DNA from: Pseudomonadota bacterium
GTDB lineage: Bacteria > Pseudomonadota > Gammaproteobacteria > Steroidobacterales > Steroidobacteraceae
Reading direction: 5' to 3'
Assembly (NCBI GenBank): GCA_025356075.1
Contig: JANXUT010000053.1
Coordinates: 62,001-126,000 of the forward strand
Length of the DNA: 64,000 nucleotides
The notes under the pieces were generated by a model. That model was not told where the DNA came from, searched no databases, and saw only the letters and a list, made by a program, of their open reading frames with translations. A program made the position numbers and the translations under genes. Below, piece after piece: positions 8,689 to 16,232 of this stretch (positions within the stretch are counted from its first letter, which is position 1; each line of letters starts with the position of its first letter).

Positions 8689-9416
8689 GCGAACTCCTCC
8701 AGGTACTTGGGCAGCATCGCGCGCCAGGTGACCCAGTTGTGGTCCCACTCGCGGCCCCACGGGTCGACCCGGTTCGGGATGCCCTTGCGACCGAGCAGGT
8801 TGGCGATCCGCCACGACTCGCCGATGTCCTCCCACTGGCCCTGGCCGGTCGGCAGCACGATATGGCGCTCGCGCAGGCGCCTGAGGTGCGGGCCTTCCTC
8901 GAGCCCGGGCAGCCAGTGAAGCGGGGAGGAGGCGTGGAAGTCCGCGTTCATCCGCCCGTTCAGGTACTTCGACAGGTCGAACGTGCCGCTCATCGCGATC
9001 GCGACGCGAAACGCGTCGGGGTGCCGGCACAGCGTCGCGACGGAGTTGAATGCACCGATCGAGGCCCCGGCGACGAGGATCTCGATGTCCGGCGACTTGC
9101 AGTCGTTACGGATGAGCGGCGCGACCTCGCTGTAGACGTACTCGTCGAAGAGGTTTTGCACCTTCGAGCAGTAGTCCGGCGAATCGGTGCCACGCAGCCA
9201 GTGCTTGCCGGCGACGCTGTCGATCGAATAGACCTTGATGCGCCCGCCTTCGATCAGGTCCTTGAGGGCCCCGATCAGGTGGAAGCGCTCCACCTCCTCG
9301 TAGTCCCCGCCCGCGGTCGGGAAGAGCAGCACCGGCGTGCCGTAGTGCCCCCAGCGGACGACCCGCGCCGGTTCGGGCAAGCGCTGCGACGTCCAGCTCC
9401 AGTGTTGGGTTTCCAT
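8685..9416 (-). CDS. Alpha/beta-hydrolase, putative esterase (operon gene 4)
   Basis: 243-residue cytoplasmic alpha/beta hydrolase of the esterase-D/enterochelin-esterase-like group. The nucleophile elbow is GASIG (Ser119), after the strand EILVA. FPTAGGDYEEVERF marks an oxyanion-hole-like loop and REWDHNW near the C-terminus probably holds the catalytic His. No signal peptide. Its ATG lies 9 bases after the ATP-grasp gene and its stop overlaps the cupin start, so translation is coupled. Substrate unknown; the context suggests hydrolysis of an ester or thioester of the metabolite handled by the neighbouring ligase. Confidence 0.82.
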   Translation of the reverse strand: METQHWSWTSQRLPEPARVVRWGHYGTPVLLFPTAGGDYEEVERFHLIGALKDLIEGGRIKVYSIDSVAGKHWLRGTDSPDYCSKVQNLFDEYVYSEVAPLIRNDCKSPDIEILVAGASIGAFNSVATLCRHPDAFRVAIAMSGTFDLSKYLNGRMNADFHASSPLHWLPGLEEGPHLRRLRERHIVLPTGQGQWEDIGESWRIANLLGRKGIPNRVDPWGREWDHNWVTWRAMLPKYLEEFA

Positions 9417-9425
9417 GGGCTCGTC

Positions 9426-10661
9426 TCAGGCGCCGGCCTGCCGGCGCCATTCCTGGATGCGGCCGAAGAAGAGTTCCGTGAACTCATCCACCTCGTGCGG
9501 CGGGAAGAGCGCCTGGACCTTGGCGCGGATGGCATCGCGCGCGATGGCGGTGCCGAAGAACTCGTTCGCGACCGCATCGAGGTGACCCAAGTGCGTGCGG
9601 CAGAAGTCCTCGAACCTATCGGTGTCGAAGTGCGCGCGCGCGAGGCGCGCGTAGGCTTTGAGCTTGTCCTCGTAGCGGTCGTTGCTCCGCGCCGCCTCGA
9701 AGAACGGCCGCCAGTCGAGGTTCTGCCGCATCGGACGGTGGGTCGCCGCGCAGAAGAGCGACCAGCGCAGGTTCGCGACCACGAGCCACGGGAAGTGGTA
9801 GTGGAGCGAGGTCACCTGCGAATCGGGGCAGGCGTTCGCGAAGTCGATCGGATGCCAGTCATTGCCCCTGAGCAGCGCCTCGCACGAGTTGAAGTCCCAG
9901 CCGAAGAACGCGTTGATCGTGAGCGTGATCGCCTCGAGCTCCGCCTGCTGCGAGGCCGTCACGAACCTGGTGTCCATGCGGTAGCGGTCATGCAGCGGCG
10001 CCGAGGGGTCGTAGTTGACGACGCGCGTCTGGGGACCCAACCCGATGCAGCGCACGAAGCGGTCATAGGGAATGACGCCCGCCTGCAGGTGCATGAGCTT
10101 GGTGCCACTCGCCTCGTAGGCGGCCCGGAGCGCCGCCTCGTCGTCGATCTTCGTGACGCCGACCCAGCCGCCGCCGTCGTAGGGCTTCATGAAGAGCGGG
10201 TAGCCGATCTTCTTGCCGATCGCGCCCAAGTCAAAGAGCTGCGCGTAGCGCTCGAGCGTTGGCTTCAAGTCCGCGCTCTTGTCGTAGGACTTCGGCGGGA
10301 TCATCCACGTAGCCGGGATCTTGAGCCCGAGGCGCGTCATCGCGGCGTACGTGGTGTGCTTCTCGTTGGCCTGGATCGACCACGGGTTGTTGAAGACGTA
10401 CAGGTCATCGAGCACGACCGCCTTCTTGATCCACTCGCGGCTTGTGTGATACCAGTGCGTGAGGCGGTCGATGACGACGTCGTAGCGGCAGGGCTGGGTG
10501 AGGTCAAAGGGCTCAATCGTCACGCGCTCGACCTCGAAGCGCAGCGTATCGCCGTCCCACGGGAGCTTGAGGTCAAGCCGCGCCAGGATTTCCTCGTAGC
10601 AGCGCGGCCAGCAGATGTCCGCGCCGAGCGAAAGCCCGATGCGGCGCGTCACGTCCCCCAT
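9426..10661 (-). CDS. ATP-grasp ligase (operon gene 3)
   Basis: 411-residue ATP-grasp protein, distinct from the glgA-linked pair. After an N-terminal domain of about 100 residues, GYPLFMKPYDGGGWVGVT (153-170) is the phosphate-binding loop, QAGVIPYDRFVRCIGLG the hinge and strand region, and GNDWHPIDFANACPD the metal-binding end of the fold. The C-terminal 130 residues are alpha-helical and not typical, containing repeated Arg/Asp-rich segments. It starts at an ATG preceded by GGGAG and sits 26 bases after the first esterase gene. Predicted ligase joining a carboxylate to an amine; substrates cannot be inferred. Confidence 0.8.
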   Translation of the reverse strand: MGDVTRRIGLSLGADICWPRCYEEILARLDLKLPWDGDTLRFEVERVTIEPFDLTQPCRYDVVIDRLTHWYHTSREWIKKAVVLDDLYVFNNPWSIQANEKHTTYAAMTRLGLKIPATWMIPPKSYDKSADLKPTLERYAQLFDLGAIGKKIGYPLFMKPYDGGGWVGVTKIDDEAALRAAYEASGTKLMHLQAGVIPYDRFVRCIGLGPQTRVVNYDPSAPLHDRYRMDTRFVTASQQAELEAITLTINAFFGWDFNSCEALLRGNDWHPIDFANACPDSQVTSLHYHFPWLVVANLRWSLFCAATHRPMRQNLDWRPFFEAARSNDRYEDKLKAYARLARAHFDTDRFEDFCRTHLGHLDAVANEFFGTAIARDAIRAKVQALFPPHEVDEFTELFFGRIQEWRRQAGA

Positions 10662-10687
10662 TGCGACTCCCTCCCGTCGTCCCCGGC

Positions 10688-11821
10688 CTATTCGTACACC
10701 ATCCAGAGGGGTCCGGGGAACAGGTACGTGAGCCCGGCCCTGAGCCGGTCGCGCCAGTTCTGCCAGTTATGTCCGTCGCGGGCCTCCTCGTAGCGGACCT
10801 GGATGCGGTTCTGGGTCAGCAGCGGCACCAGCGAGCGGTTCTCGTAGATCAGCGACTCGTAGATGCCGCAGCTGACATATATCCGCTCGGCGGGGCGGCC
10901 CGGGTTCGCGCGAAAGGCGTTCACGAAGCGCACGACGGGCTCGAACACCGGCCCGCGCTTGTTCTCGCCGATGTCGGTGAAGGCGAAGGAACCGGACTGC
11001 AGCAGCAGCCGGCCGAACGTTCCCGGGTGGCGCCAGGCCGCGTGCAGCGCCGCGACGCCCCCGAGGCTCGCCCCCATCGCGCCGCGGGCGCTCGAATCGG
11101 GGTCCAGCGGCACCCGCGCGCCGACCGCGGGGATCAGCTCGCGGACGAGGAAATCCGCGTGCGCATCGAGGCCGACGTATTCGTTCAAGCGGTTGGGCGA
11201 GTCGGTGAGCGCGACGATGAGCGGCGGGATCTCGAGGCGGTGGATCAGGTTGTCGAGCACGACTTTCAGCTGTGCGTAGCGCACGTAGTCGGAGCCATCG
11301 TGCAGCACGAGGAGCGGGTAGCGACGCGTGCGCCTGAGGCGCGCCGGCAGGTACAGGCGCACCGCTCGCCGGCCGAGCCCGCGCGCATCGAGCGCGAACT
11401 CATCGAAGCTGCCGGCGCGCGCACCCTCGTCCGGGAGCGTCCATTCGGGTGGCAGGTAGCCGAAGCCCTGGCATACGGAGTTCGCGCCGAACGGATCCGC
11501 CGCGCAGTTGGGGTTCAGGGGGTCGGTGATCCACTCCGTCGAGCCACCGCGCTGCACCTCGAACTTGTACTCGAAGCGCGATTCCGCCGGCAGCGCGAAC
11601 CTGAGCAGCCACAGCTCGCTCCCCACCACCCGCTCGAGCGGCTGCGCCGCGGGTAGCCCGGAGATGAAGAGCCGGAGGAACACCTGCTCCGCCTCGCCGC
11701 GATAGAGGAACGTGACGCCATCGCGGTCGACGAGCGGAATGTCGTGCGCGCTCGCGAAGCGGTCGATCGCCTCCTTGGTCGGCGGCCCTTCGGCAAGGAG
11801 CTCGGCAAGGGCGTGGCTCAC
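10688..11821 (-). CDS. Enterochelin-esterase-like alpha/beta-hydrolase (operon gene 2)
   Basis: 377-residue putative esterase. An N-terminal Ig/CBM-like domain (about 35-110; YRGEAEQVFLRLF, SRFEYKFEVQ) resembles the N-domain of Fes-type esterases. The C-terminal hydrolase has RYPLLVLHDGSDYV, the elbow GASLGG (Ser252) and a terminal His in DGHNWQNWR. I chose GTG at 11821 because it overlaps the upstream stop (GTGA) and removes a low-complexity Arg-rich extension. It may cleave esters or amides of a peptide-like or siderophore-like product; Fes relatives do so, but no siderophore genes are visible here. Confidence 0.8.
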   Translation of the reverse strand: MSHALAELLAEGPPTKEAIDRFASAHDIPLVDRDGVTFLYRGEAEQVFLRLFISGLPAAQPLERVVGSELWLLRFALPAESRFEYKFEVQRGGSTEWITDPLNPNCAADPFGANSVCQGFGYLPPEWTLPDEGARAGSFDEFALDARGLGRRAVRLYLPARLRRTRRYPLLVLHDGSDYVRYAQLKVVLDNLIHRLEIPPLIVALTDSPNRLNEYVGLDAHADFLVRELIPAVGARVPLDPDSSARGAMGASLGGVAALHAAWRHPGTFGRLLLQSGSFAFTDIGENKRGPVFEPVVRFVNAFRANPGRPAERIYVSCGIYESLIYENRSLVPLLTQNRIQVRYEEARDGHNWQNWRDRLRAGLTYLFPGPLWMVYE

Positions 11822-12765
11822 GTGTCGTACTCGACCGGCTGGCCGGAGCGTGCGAGGCGACGGACGTCGCGCGCCGCCGCGAGGCGGCCGCCGTGCCAGC
11901 GAAGCGAGCTTCCGTGCTCGAGCACGAGGCAACGGGCCGGCGCGAAGCGCCTGGCGAACTGGCGCACCCGCTGCGGATCCTCGAGCGCGAGCCTGACGTG
12001 CCCGTGCGGGAGCGCCACGATGCCCGGCATGAGCCCGAGACCGGGCTCGAGGATCTCCGCGTGCGCGGCACCTTGCGGCGGGCGGTCGTGGAAGAGCACC
12101 ACGCGATCGCTCAACGCCATCGCGCCCGCCGACCAGGCGATCAGCGGCTTCCCGCGCGCGAGCGCCTCGAAGCCGAACAGGCGCAGGCGGTTGAGCAGCA
12201 CCGCGACATGGCCGCCCGCGACGAGAATCGCGCGGGCGCCGGCGATGGCGCGTTCGAGTACCTCGACGTGCGCCTCGAGCGCCGCCCGCGGGCTCGCGCG
12301 CCAGTCGCGGGCGAAGCGGTCGTGCTCGGCCCGCGTCGCCGCGACGTGCGTACGATCAAGCCGGCGGACATCGCCGAGCGCGCCGCGGCGGGCACGCCTC
12401 AGTGTGGCTGATGAGCCTTCCTGGGCATCGAGCTCGGCGAGCGCGCCCATCAGCGCCATGAGGCGCATGCGATAGAAGTCCTGCATCTCCTGCAGCCGCT
12501 CCTGCCGCTCCCTCGCCGCCCGCGCGAGGGCGGGGTCGGCCGCATACACCTGCTCGGCGCGTGCGTAGAGCTGCAGGTCCGTCACGGGGAGCTTGACGTG
12601 CTCGCGCAGCTCCTCGATCTCGCCCTCGCGTTCCTGCCAGCCCGCCGTCACCGCGACGAGCGGGCCTGCGATGCCGAGCGCCGCGAGGCAGCTGCTCAAG
12701 TTAGGCGCATGGAACTGGGGACCCAGGACGGCGTAGTCACGCATGCGTGCGATCGTCGGGGCCAT
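11818..12765 (-). CDS. S51/class I GAT-like protein (operon gene 1)
   Basis: 315-residue protein whose second half resembles peptidase S51 (dipeptidase E, cyanophycinase) and related class I amidotransferase folds: a glycine loop GGHVAVLLNRL (184-194), a nucleophile elbow IAWSAGAMAL with Ser212 in place of the amidotransferase Cys, and a histidine strand IVALPHGHVRL. The first half contains PQFHAPNLSS and a helical, Arg-rich insert (80-160) not expected in S51. ATG 12765 or 12744 could be the start; the first gives MAPTIARMRDY. First gene of the minus operon and divergent from the S9 peptidase (82-base gap). Likely a peptidase or amidase acting on a small substrate. Confidence 0.65.
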   Translation of the reverse strand: MAPTIARMRDYAVLGPQFHAPNLSSCLAALGIAGPLVAVTAGWQEREGEIEELREHVKLPVTDLQLYARAEQVYAADPALARAARERQERLQEMQDFYRMRLMALMGALAELDAQEGSSATLRRARRGALGDVRRLDRTHVAATRAEHDRFARDWRASPRAALEAHVEVLERAIAGARAILVAGGHVAVLLNRLRLFGFEALARGKPLIAWSAGAMALSDRVVLFHDRPPQGAAHAEILEPGLGLMPGIVALPHGHVRLALEDPQRVRQFARRFAPARCLVLEHGSSLRWHGGRLAAARDVRRLARSGQPVEYDT

Positions 12766-12777
12766 CCTTGCGCTTGT

Positions 12778-12792
12778 CAAACGAGCAGTTTG
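12778..12792. promoter_or_regulatory. Small palindrome in divergent intergenic region
   Basis: CAAAC-GAGCA-GTTTG, a perfect 5-bp inverted repeat in the 82 bases between the S51-like operon and the S9 peptidase gene. It could be an operator for either side, but it is short. Confidence 0.25.
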
Positions 12793-12847
12793 CGGTGCGC
12801 GGGGAATGGCGGAGAATGCCGCGCTCAACCGGCCGAGGTAGCAGACC

Positions 12848-14965
12848 ATGTTCCGTGCGCCGCTCTGGCGATTCATCCTGGTCCTCGCGGGCGCCGCGAT
12901 CGCCCTGCCGCTCGGCGCGGCGCCGGCACTCGAGGCCGCCTCGCTCAGGGACTTCACCTGGGTATCCGAGCCGCAGATCTCGGCCGACGGCCGGCGCGTC
13001 GTGTTCCTGAAGACCGTCGTCGATGCACTCCACGATGACTACGCGAGCGAGGCGTGGCTCATCGACGGTGAGCGCGCGCCGCGCGCGCTCACCAATGGCG
13101 CGGGCGATGTCACCTCGCCGCGCTTCTCGCCCGATGGCACGCGGCTCGCGTTCGTCTCCAAGCGCTCCGGCAAGCGCCAGGTCCACGTGCTCGAGCTCGC
13201 CGGTGGCGAGGCCTGGCAGCTCACCGACGATGCCGAAGGCGTGCAGGGCTTCGCGTGGTCACCGGATGGCGGCCGGATCGCCTTCGCCTCGCGCGCGCCG
13301 GACCTGAGCGAGGAGGCGGCGAAGGCGCCGGACGCCGCCGCGGGGCTCTCGAAGCCGGCCTTCGTGACCGACCGGCTCGCGACCCGAAGCGACGGCCGAC
13401 CGGGCTGGCTGCCGGCGCGCCGAGCCCACCTGTGGGTCGTCGCGACCGCCTCCCCCAAGGCGGCGGCGCGTCGCATCACGAGCGGTGACTACGACGACGG
13501 GTTGCCCGAGTGGGCGTCCGACGGCAAGACGCTCTACTTCAGCGCCGTGCGCAAGCCCGACGCCGATCGCCAGGCGAGCGACACGGAGATTTACGCGGTA
13601 CCGGCCGATGGTGGCGCCGAGCCCAAGGCCCTAACTTCGCGCAAGGGCCCCGACGATGCGCCGCGCGTCTCGCCGGACGGGCGCTGGATCGCCTACACCG
13701 GGTTCGACGAGACGACGCCGCAGAGCTACTCGGTGACGCACCTCTACGTGATGAGCACGACGACCGGTGAGAGGCGTGCGCTCGCGCGCGGGCTCGACCG
13801 GGCGATCGGCGATGCCGTCATCGCCGACATGGGCGCGCCGCGTGGCGAGGGCGGCGGACTCATCTGGCGCGCCGACTCGCAGGCGGTGTACTTCGCGAGC
13901 GCCGACCGCGGTGTCGCGCAGCTGATGGAAGCGACGCTCGATGGCCGCTACCGCGCGCTCACGCAGCTCACCGACGGCGACATCCGCGCCTTCGACGTCG
14001 ATCGCAGCGGCCGCGTCGTCGCGGTGCACTCGAGTGCGAGCCATCCGGCCGAGCTCGTCGCCTTCGCGGTGAAGGATGCGGCGCGCGAGGGCTCGTGGCG
14101 TCAGCTCTCGAGCTTCAATGCGGCGCTCGCCGCGAAATCCGGCTTCGTGCCGTACGAGGAGTTCTGGTTCAAGGGCGCGGCACCGCTTGTGAGCCTCTTC
14201 GACGGCCACGCGCCCGCGAGCCAGCAATGGATCCAGTCGTGGATCGTGAAGCCGCCGGATTTCGACGCCTCGCGCCACTACCCGCTCGTCCTCTACATCC
14301 ACGGCGGGCCGCACGCGATGTACGGCACGGCGTTCTTCCACGAGATGCAGGTGCTCGCGCACGCGGGCTACGTCGTGCTCATCGCCAACCCGCGCGGCAG
14401 CACCGGCTACGGCGAGAAGTTCGGCGATGTGATCCACAACCACTATCCGGGGGATGACTACCTCGACCTGATGGCGGGCGTCGATGCGCTCATCGCCCGC
14501 CCGTACATCGACCGCGAGCGGCTCTACGTCGCCGGTGGCAGCGGCGGGGGGCTACTGTCGGCCTGGACGGTCGGCCACACCGGCCGGTTCCGCGCGGCGG
14601 TGGTCGAACGCTCGGTGACCAACTGGTACGACTTCGTCGGGGTCTCGGATCTCAACTACTACTTCGTGACCCGCTGGTTCCGCGACCTGCCGTGGCGGGA
14701 CAGCGCCGACTACCTCGCGCGCTCGCCGCTGAGCTACGTCGACAAGGTCACGACGCCGGTGCTCGTGATCCACAACGAAAATGATTTCAGGGCGCCGCTC
14801 GACCAGGGGCTGCAGTACTACACGGCGCTCAAGATGCTGGGCAAGCCCGCGCGGCTCGCGGTCTTTCCGGATTCATCGCACGGCATGAGCCGGGACGGAC
14901 GGCCGAACCAGCGCATCGAGCGGCTGAACCTGATCCTCGACTGGCTCGGCACCCACGGCCGCTGA
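12848..14965 (+). CDS. S9 prolyl-oligopeptidase family peptidase
   Basis: 705 residues: a signal peptide (about 1-30), a beta-propeller built of WD-like segments (FSPDGTRLAF, WSPDGGRIAF, VSPDGRWIAY) to about residue 430, and a C-terminal alpha/beta-hydrolase. The nucleophile is Ser565 in GGSGGG; HNENDFRAP and DSSHGMSR supply the Asp and His of the triad. It resembles acylaminoacyl-peptidase/dipeptidyl-peptidase members that cleave short peptides, and is probably periplasmic. Its ATG is a clear start after GAGGTAG. It is divergent from the five-gene operon and convergent with phaR. Confidence 0.9.
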   Translation: MFRAPLWRFILVLAGAAIALPLGAAPALEAASLRDFTWVSEPQISADGRRVVFLKTVVDALHDDYASEAWLIDGERAPRALTNGAGDVTSPRFSPDGTRLAFVSKRSGKRQVHVLELAGGEAWQLTDDAEGVQGFAWSPDGGRIAFASRAPDLSEEAAKAPDAAAGLSKPAFVTDRLATRSDGRPGWLPARRAHLWVVATASPKAAARRITSGDYDDGLPEWASDGKTLYFSAVRKPDADRQASDTEIYAVPADGGAEPKALTSRKGPDDAPRVSPDGRWIAYTGFDETTPQSYSVTHLYVMSTTTGERRALARGLDRAIGDAVIADMGAPRGEGGGLIWRADSQAVYFASADRGVAQLMEATLDGRYRALTQLTDGDIRAFDVDRSGRVVAVHSSASHPAELVAFAVKDAAREGSWRQLSSFNAALAAKSGFVPYEEFWFKGAAPLVSLFDGHAPASQQWIQSWIVKPPDFDASRHYPLVLYIHGGPHAMYGTAFFHEMQVLAHAGYVVLIANPRGSTGYGEKFGDVIHNHYPGDDYLDLMAGVDALIARPYIDRERLYVAGGSGGGLLSAWTVGHTGRFRAAVVERSVTNWYDFVGVSDLNYYFVTRWFRDLPWRDSADYLARSPLSYVDKVTTPVLVIHNENDFRAPLDQGLQYYTALKMLGKPARLAVFPDSSHGMSRDGRPNQRIERLNLILDWLGTHGR

Positions 14966-14970
14966 GCGAA

Positions 14971-15504
14971 TCAGCGGCGGCTGCCGCCGGCGTTCGCCGC
15001 ATCGGGCGGCACGTCGGGGGCCGGCTCGCGCCCGGGCTCGGTGCTGCCGGGGCGCATGATCGGCATGAACGCCGAGGCGACCGATTCCTGCATGCGGGTC
15101 CAGTAGTCGAGGTTCTGCTTGGCGACCTCCGCCATCGAGTTCATCGGGGCGTTGGCCATCAGCTTCGAGATCTGCCCCTGCAGCTGCTCCTGCTGGCGCG
15201 AGAATGTCTCGACGCTGCGGTCGAGATAACGGCTCATGAACTCGTGCATGCCATTGCCGTAGAACCGGATGATCGACTCGAGCAGCTGGGTCGACAGGAT
15301 GGGCTTGCCAAACTGCTCCTGCTCGGCGATCACCTGCAGGAGGATGAGGCGCGTGATGTCCTCGCCGCTCTTGTCCTCGACGACGGTGATCTTCTCGCCG
15401 TGCATGATGAACTCGCGGATGTCCTCGAGCGTCACGTGACGTGACTGCGAGGCATCGTAGAGCCTGCGATTGGCGTACTTTTTGATCAGGCGTGCGGTAG
15501 TCAT
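14971..15504 (-). CDS. phaR: PHA synthesis repressor PhaR
   Basis: 177-residue DNA-binding regulator that also binds PHA granules; in characterised species it represses phasin genes and itself until polymer titrates it. The N-terminus RLIKKYANRRLYD is the signature of the PHB/PHA accumulation regulator DNA-binding domain, followed by the PHB_acc region (HEFMSRYLDRSVETFSRQQ) and a Pro-rich tail. ATG 15504 is used because the domain begins there. A TGCAGCGCA palindrome at 15540-15548 lies just upstream, consistent with autoregulation. Transcribed separately from phasin, whose terminator lies between them. Confidence 0.93.
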   Translation of the reverse strand: MTTARLIKKYANRRLYDASQSRHVTLEDIREFIMHGEKITVVEDKSGEDITRLILLQVIAEQEQFGKPILSTQLLESIIRFYGNGMHEFMSRYLDRSVETFSRQQEQLQGQISKLMANAPMNSMAEVAKQNLDYWTRMQESVASAFMPIMRPGSTEPGREPAPDVPPDAANAGGSRR

Positions 15505-15539
15505 GGCCGAGAGTTTACCCCATCGCTCCAGGCTTGCCC

Positions 15540-15548
15540 TGCAGCGCA
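15540..15548. promoter_or_regulatory. TGC-N3-GCA palindrome upstream of phaR
   Basis: TGCAGCGCA, 36 bases before the phaR start. Same core (TGC, purine, any, pyrimidine, GCA) as the sites at the phasin and phaEC promoters; a candidate PhaR autoregulatory site. Confidence 0.35.
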
Positions 15549-15567
15549 AAAGAACGCCGGGAGCCCC

Positions 15568-15606
15568 AAATAAAATGGGACGGTGGGCACAAGGCCACAC
15601 CGTCCC
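15568..15606 (-). terminator. Intrinsic terminator of phasin gene
   Basis: On the minus strand a 9-bp stem (GGGACGGTG with CACCGTCCC, 15577-15606) is followed by ATTTTATTT. It lies about 50 bases beyond the phasin stop and before phaR, separating the two transcripts. Confidence 0.7.
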
Positions 15607-15621
15607 GAGGGGGGAGGGTCT

Positions 15622-15650
15622 GCCACCCGCCGCTCTGGGCGGCGGGTGGC
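15622..15650 (-). terminator. GC-rich hairpin after phasin stop
   Basis: GCCACCCGCCG and CGGCGGGTGGC form a perfect 11-bp stem with a 7-base loop, starting 8 bases past the phasin stop. With the following hairpin it makes a tandem terminator, or stabilises the phasin mRNA 3' end. Confidence 0.55.
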
Positions 15651-15657
15651 GGGTTCG

Positions 15658-16023
15658 TTAGGCAGCCTTCGCGGTCTTGGCGCGGGCGGTGTACTCGGTG
15701 GACGTCTGGTCGATCCACTGGGTCACGGTCGCCTGGGTCTCGCCGGCGATCTTGAGCAGATCCTGCGAGCGAAGCGTCTGCTTCTCGAAGTACGCGTTGG
15801 CGAGCTCGGCCTGCTTCTTCAGCAGCTCCGGCAGGTCCTTCGCGTTCGTCGCGGCATGGAGCGCGGCGAGCGAGGCATTCAGGTAGTCGCCAGCGACTTC
15901 GTAGCCGTAGCGGGCGAAGCGCTCGGTGGTGCGCGCGGTCAGTTCCTGGAAGCGGGCGACAGGCTCAGCGAGCTTGCGCGAGTTTTCGAGGAACGCGTTG
16001 ATTTCGGCAGCGGCGTTGGTCAT
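15658..16023 (-). CDS. phaP: Phasin (PHA granule-associated protein)
   Basis: 121-residue amphipathic helical protein that coats PHA granules. The pattern (INAFLENSRKLAEPVARFQEL, ERFARYGYEVAGDYLNASLA, LLKIAGETQATVTQWIDQT) is typical of the phasin_2/TIGR01841 family and lacks Cys and Trp-rich elements. ATG 16023 follows GGAG at a normal distance; an in-frame extension to 16086 runs through the promoter and is rejected. It has its own sigma70-like promoter flanked by candidate PhaR boxes and its own tandem terminator, consistent with strong, PHA-dependent expression. Confidence 0.9.
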   Translation of the reverse strand: MTNAAAEINAFLENSRKLAEPVARFQELTARTTERFARYGYEVAGDYLNASLAALHAATNAKDLPELLKKQAELANAYFEKQTLRSQDLLKIAGETQATVTQWIDQTSTEYTARAKTAKAA

Positions 16024-16050
16024 GGTGTCGACTCCGGTGAGATGCTTTGT

Positions 16051-16059
16051 TGCGATGCA
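16051..16059. promoter_or_regulatory. TGC-N3-GCA palindrome at phasin transcription start
   Basis: TGCGATGCA lies immediately downstream of, and shares one base with, the predicted -10 box (16059-16064) of the phasin promoter. A repressor here would block RNA polymerase. Confidence 0.45.
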
Positions 16060-16086
16060 GTATAGCCGAGTCTTTTTGCATTGCAA
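16059..16086 (-). promoter_or_regulatory. Sigma70-type promoter of phasin gene
   Basis: On the minus strand TTGCAA (16086-16081), a 16-base spacer and TATACT (16064-16059). The predicted leader is about 30 bases and carries GGAG before the ATG at 16023. Confidence 0.6.
16077..16085. promoter_or_regulatory. TGC-N3-GCA palindrome over phasin -35 box
   Basis: TGCATTGCA overlaps the -35 hexamer of the phasin promoter. Identical to the site at 16212-16220 before phaE. Candidate PhaR operator. Confidence 0.5.
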
Positions 16087-16211
16087 CAGGTTTTTTCTCC
16101 GACCCGGGATCGCGGCGACTCTTGGCCTAGATATTTAATAAATACAGATAAATAGGTCATAGTCCTGAATCCCGCGAGTCTCGATCGGAGGGCTGGTAGC
16201 GCCCATCTTCC

Positions 16212-16220
16212 TGCATTGCA
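16212..16220. promoter_or_regulatory. TGC-N3-GCA palindrome upstream of phaE
   Basis: TGCATTGCA, an exact copy of the phasin -35 site, 12 bases before the phaE GTG. The region upstream (16128-16160) is unusually AT-rich and probably contains the phaEC promoter, though no clean -35/-10 pair stands out. Confidence 0.45.
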
Positions 16221-16232
16221 CTAGAGATTTAT

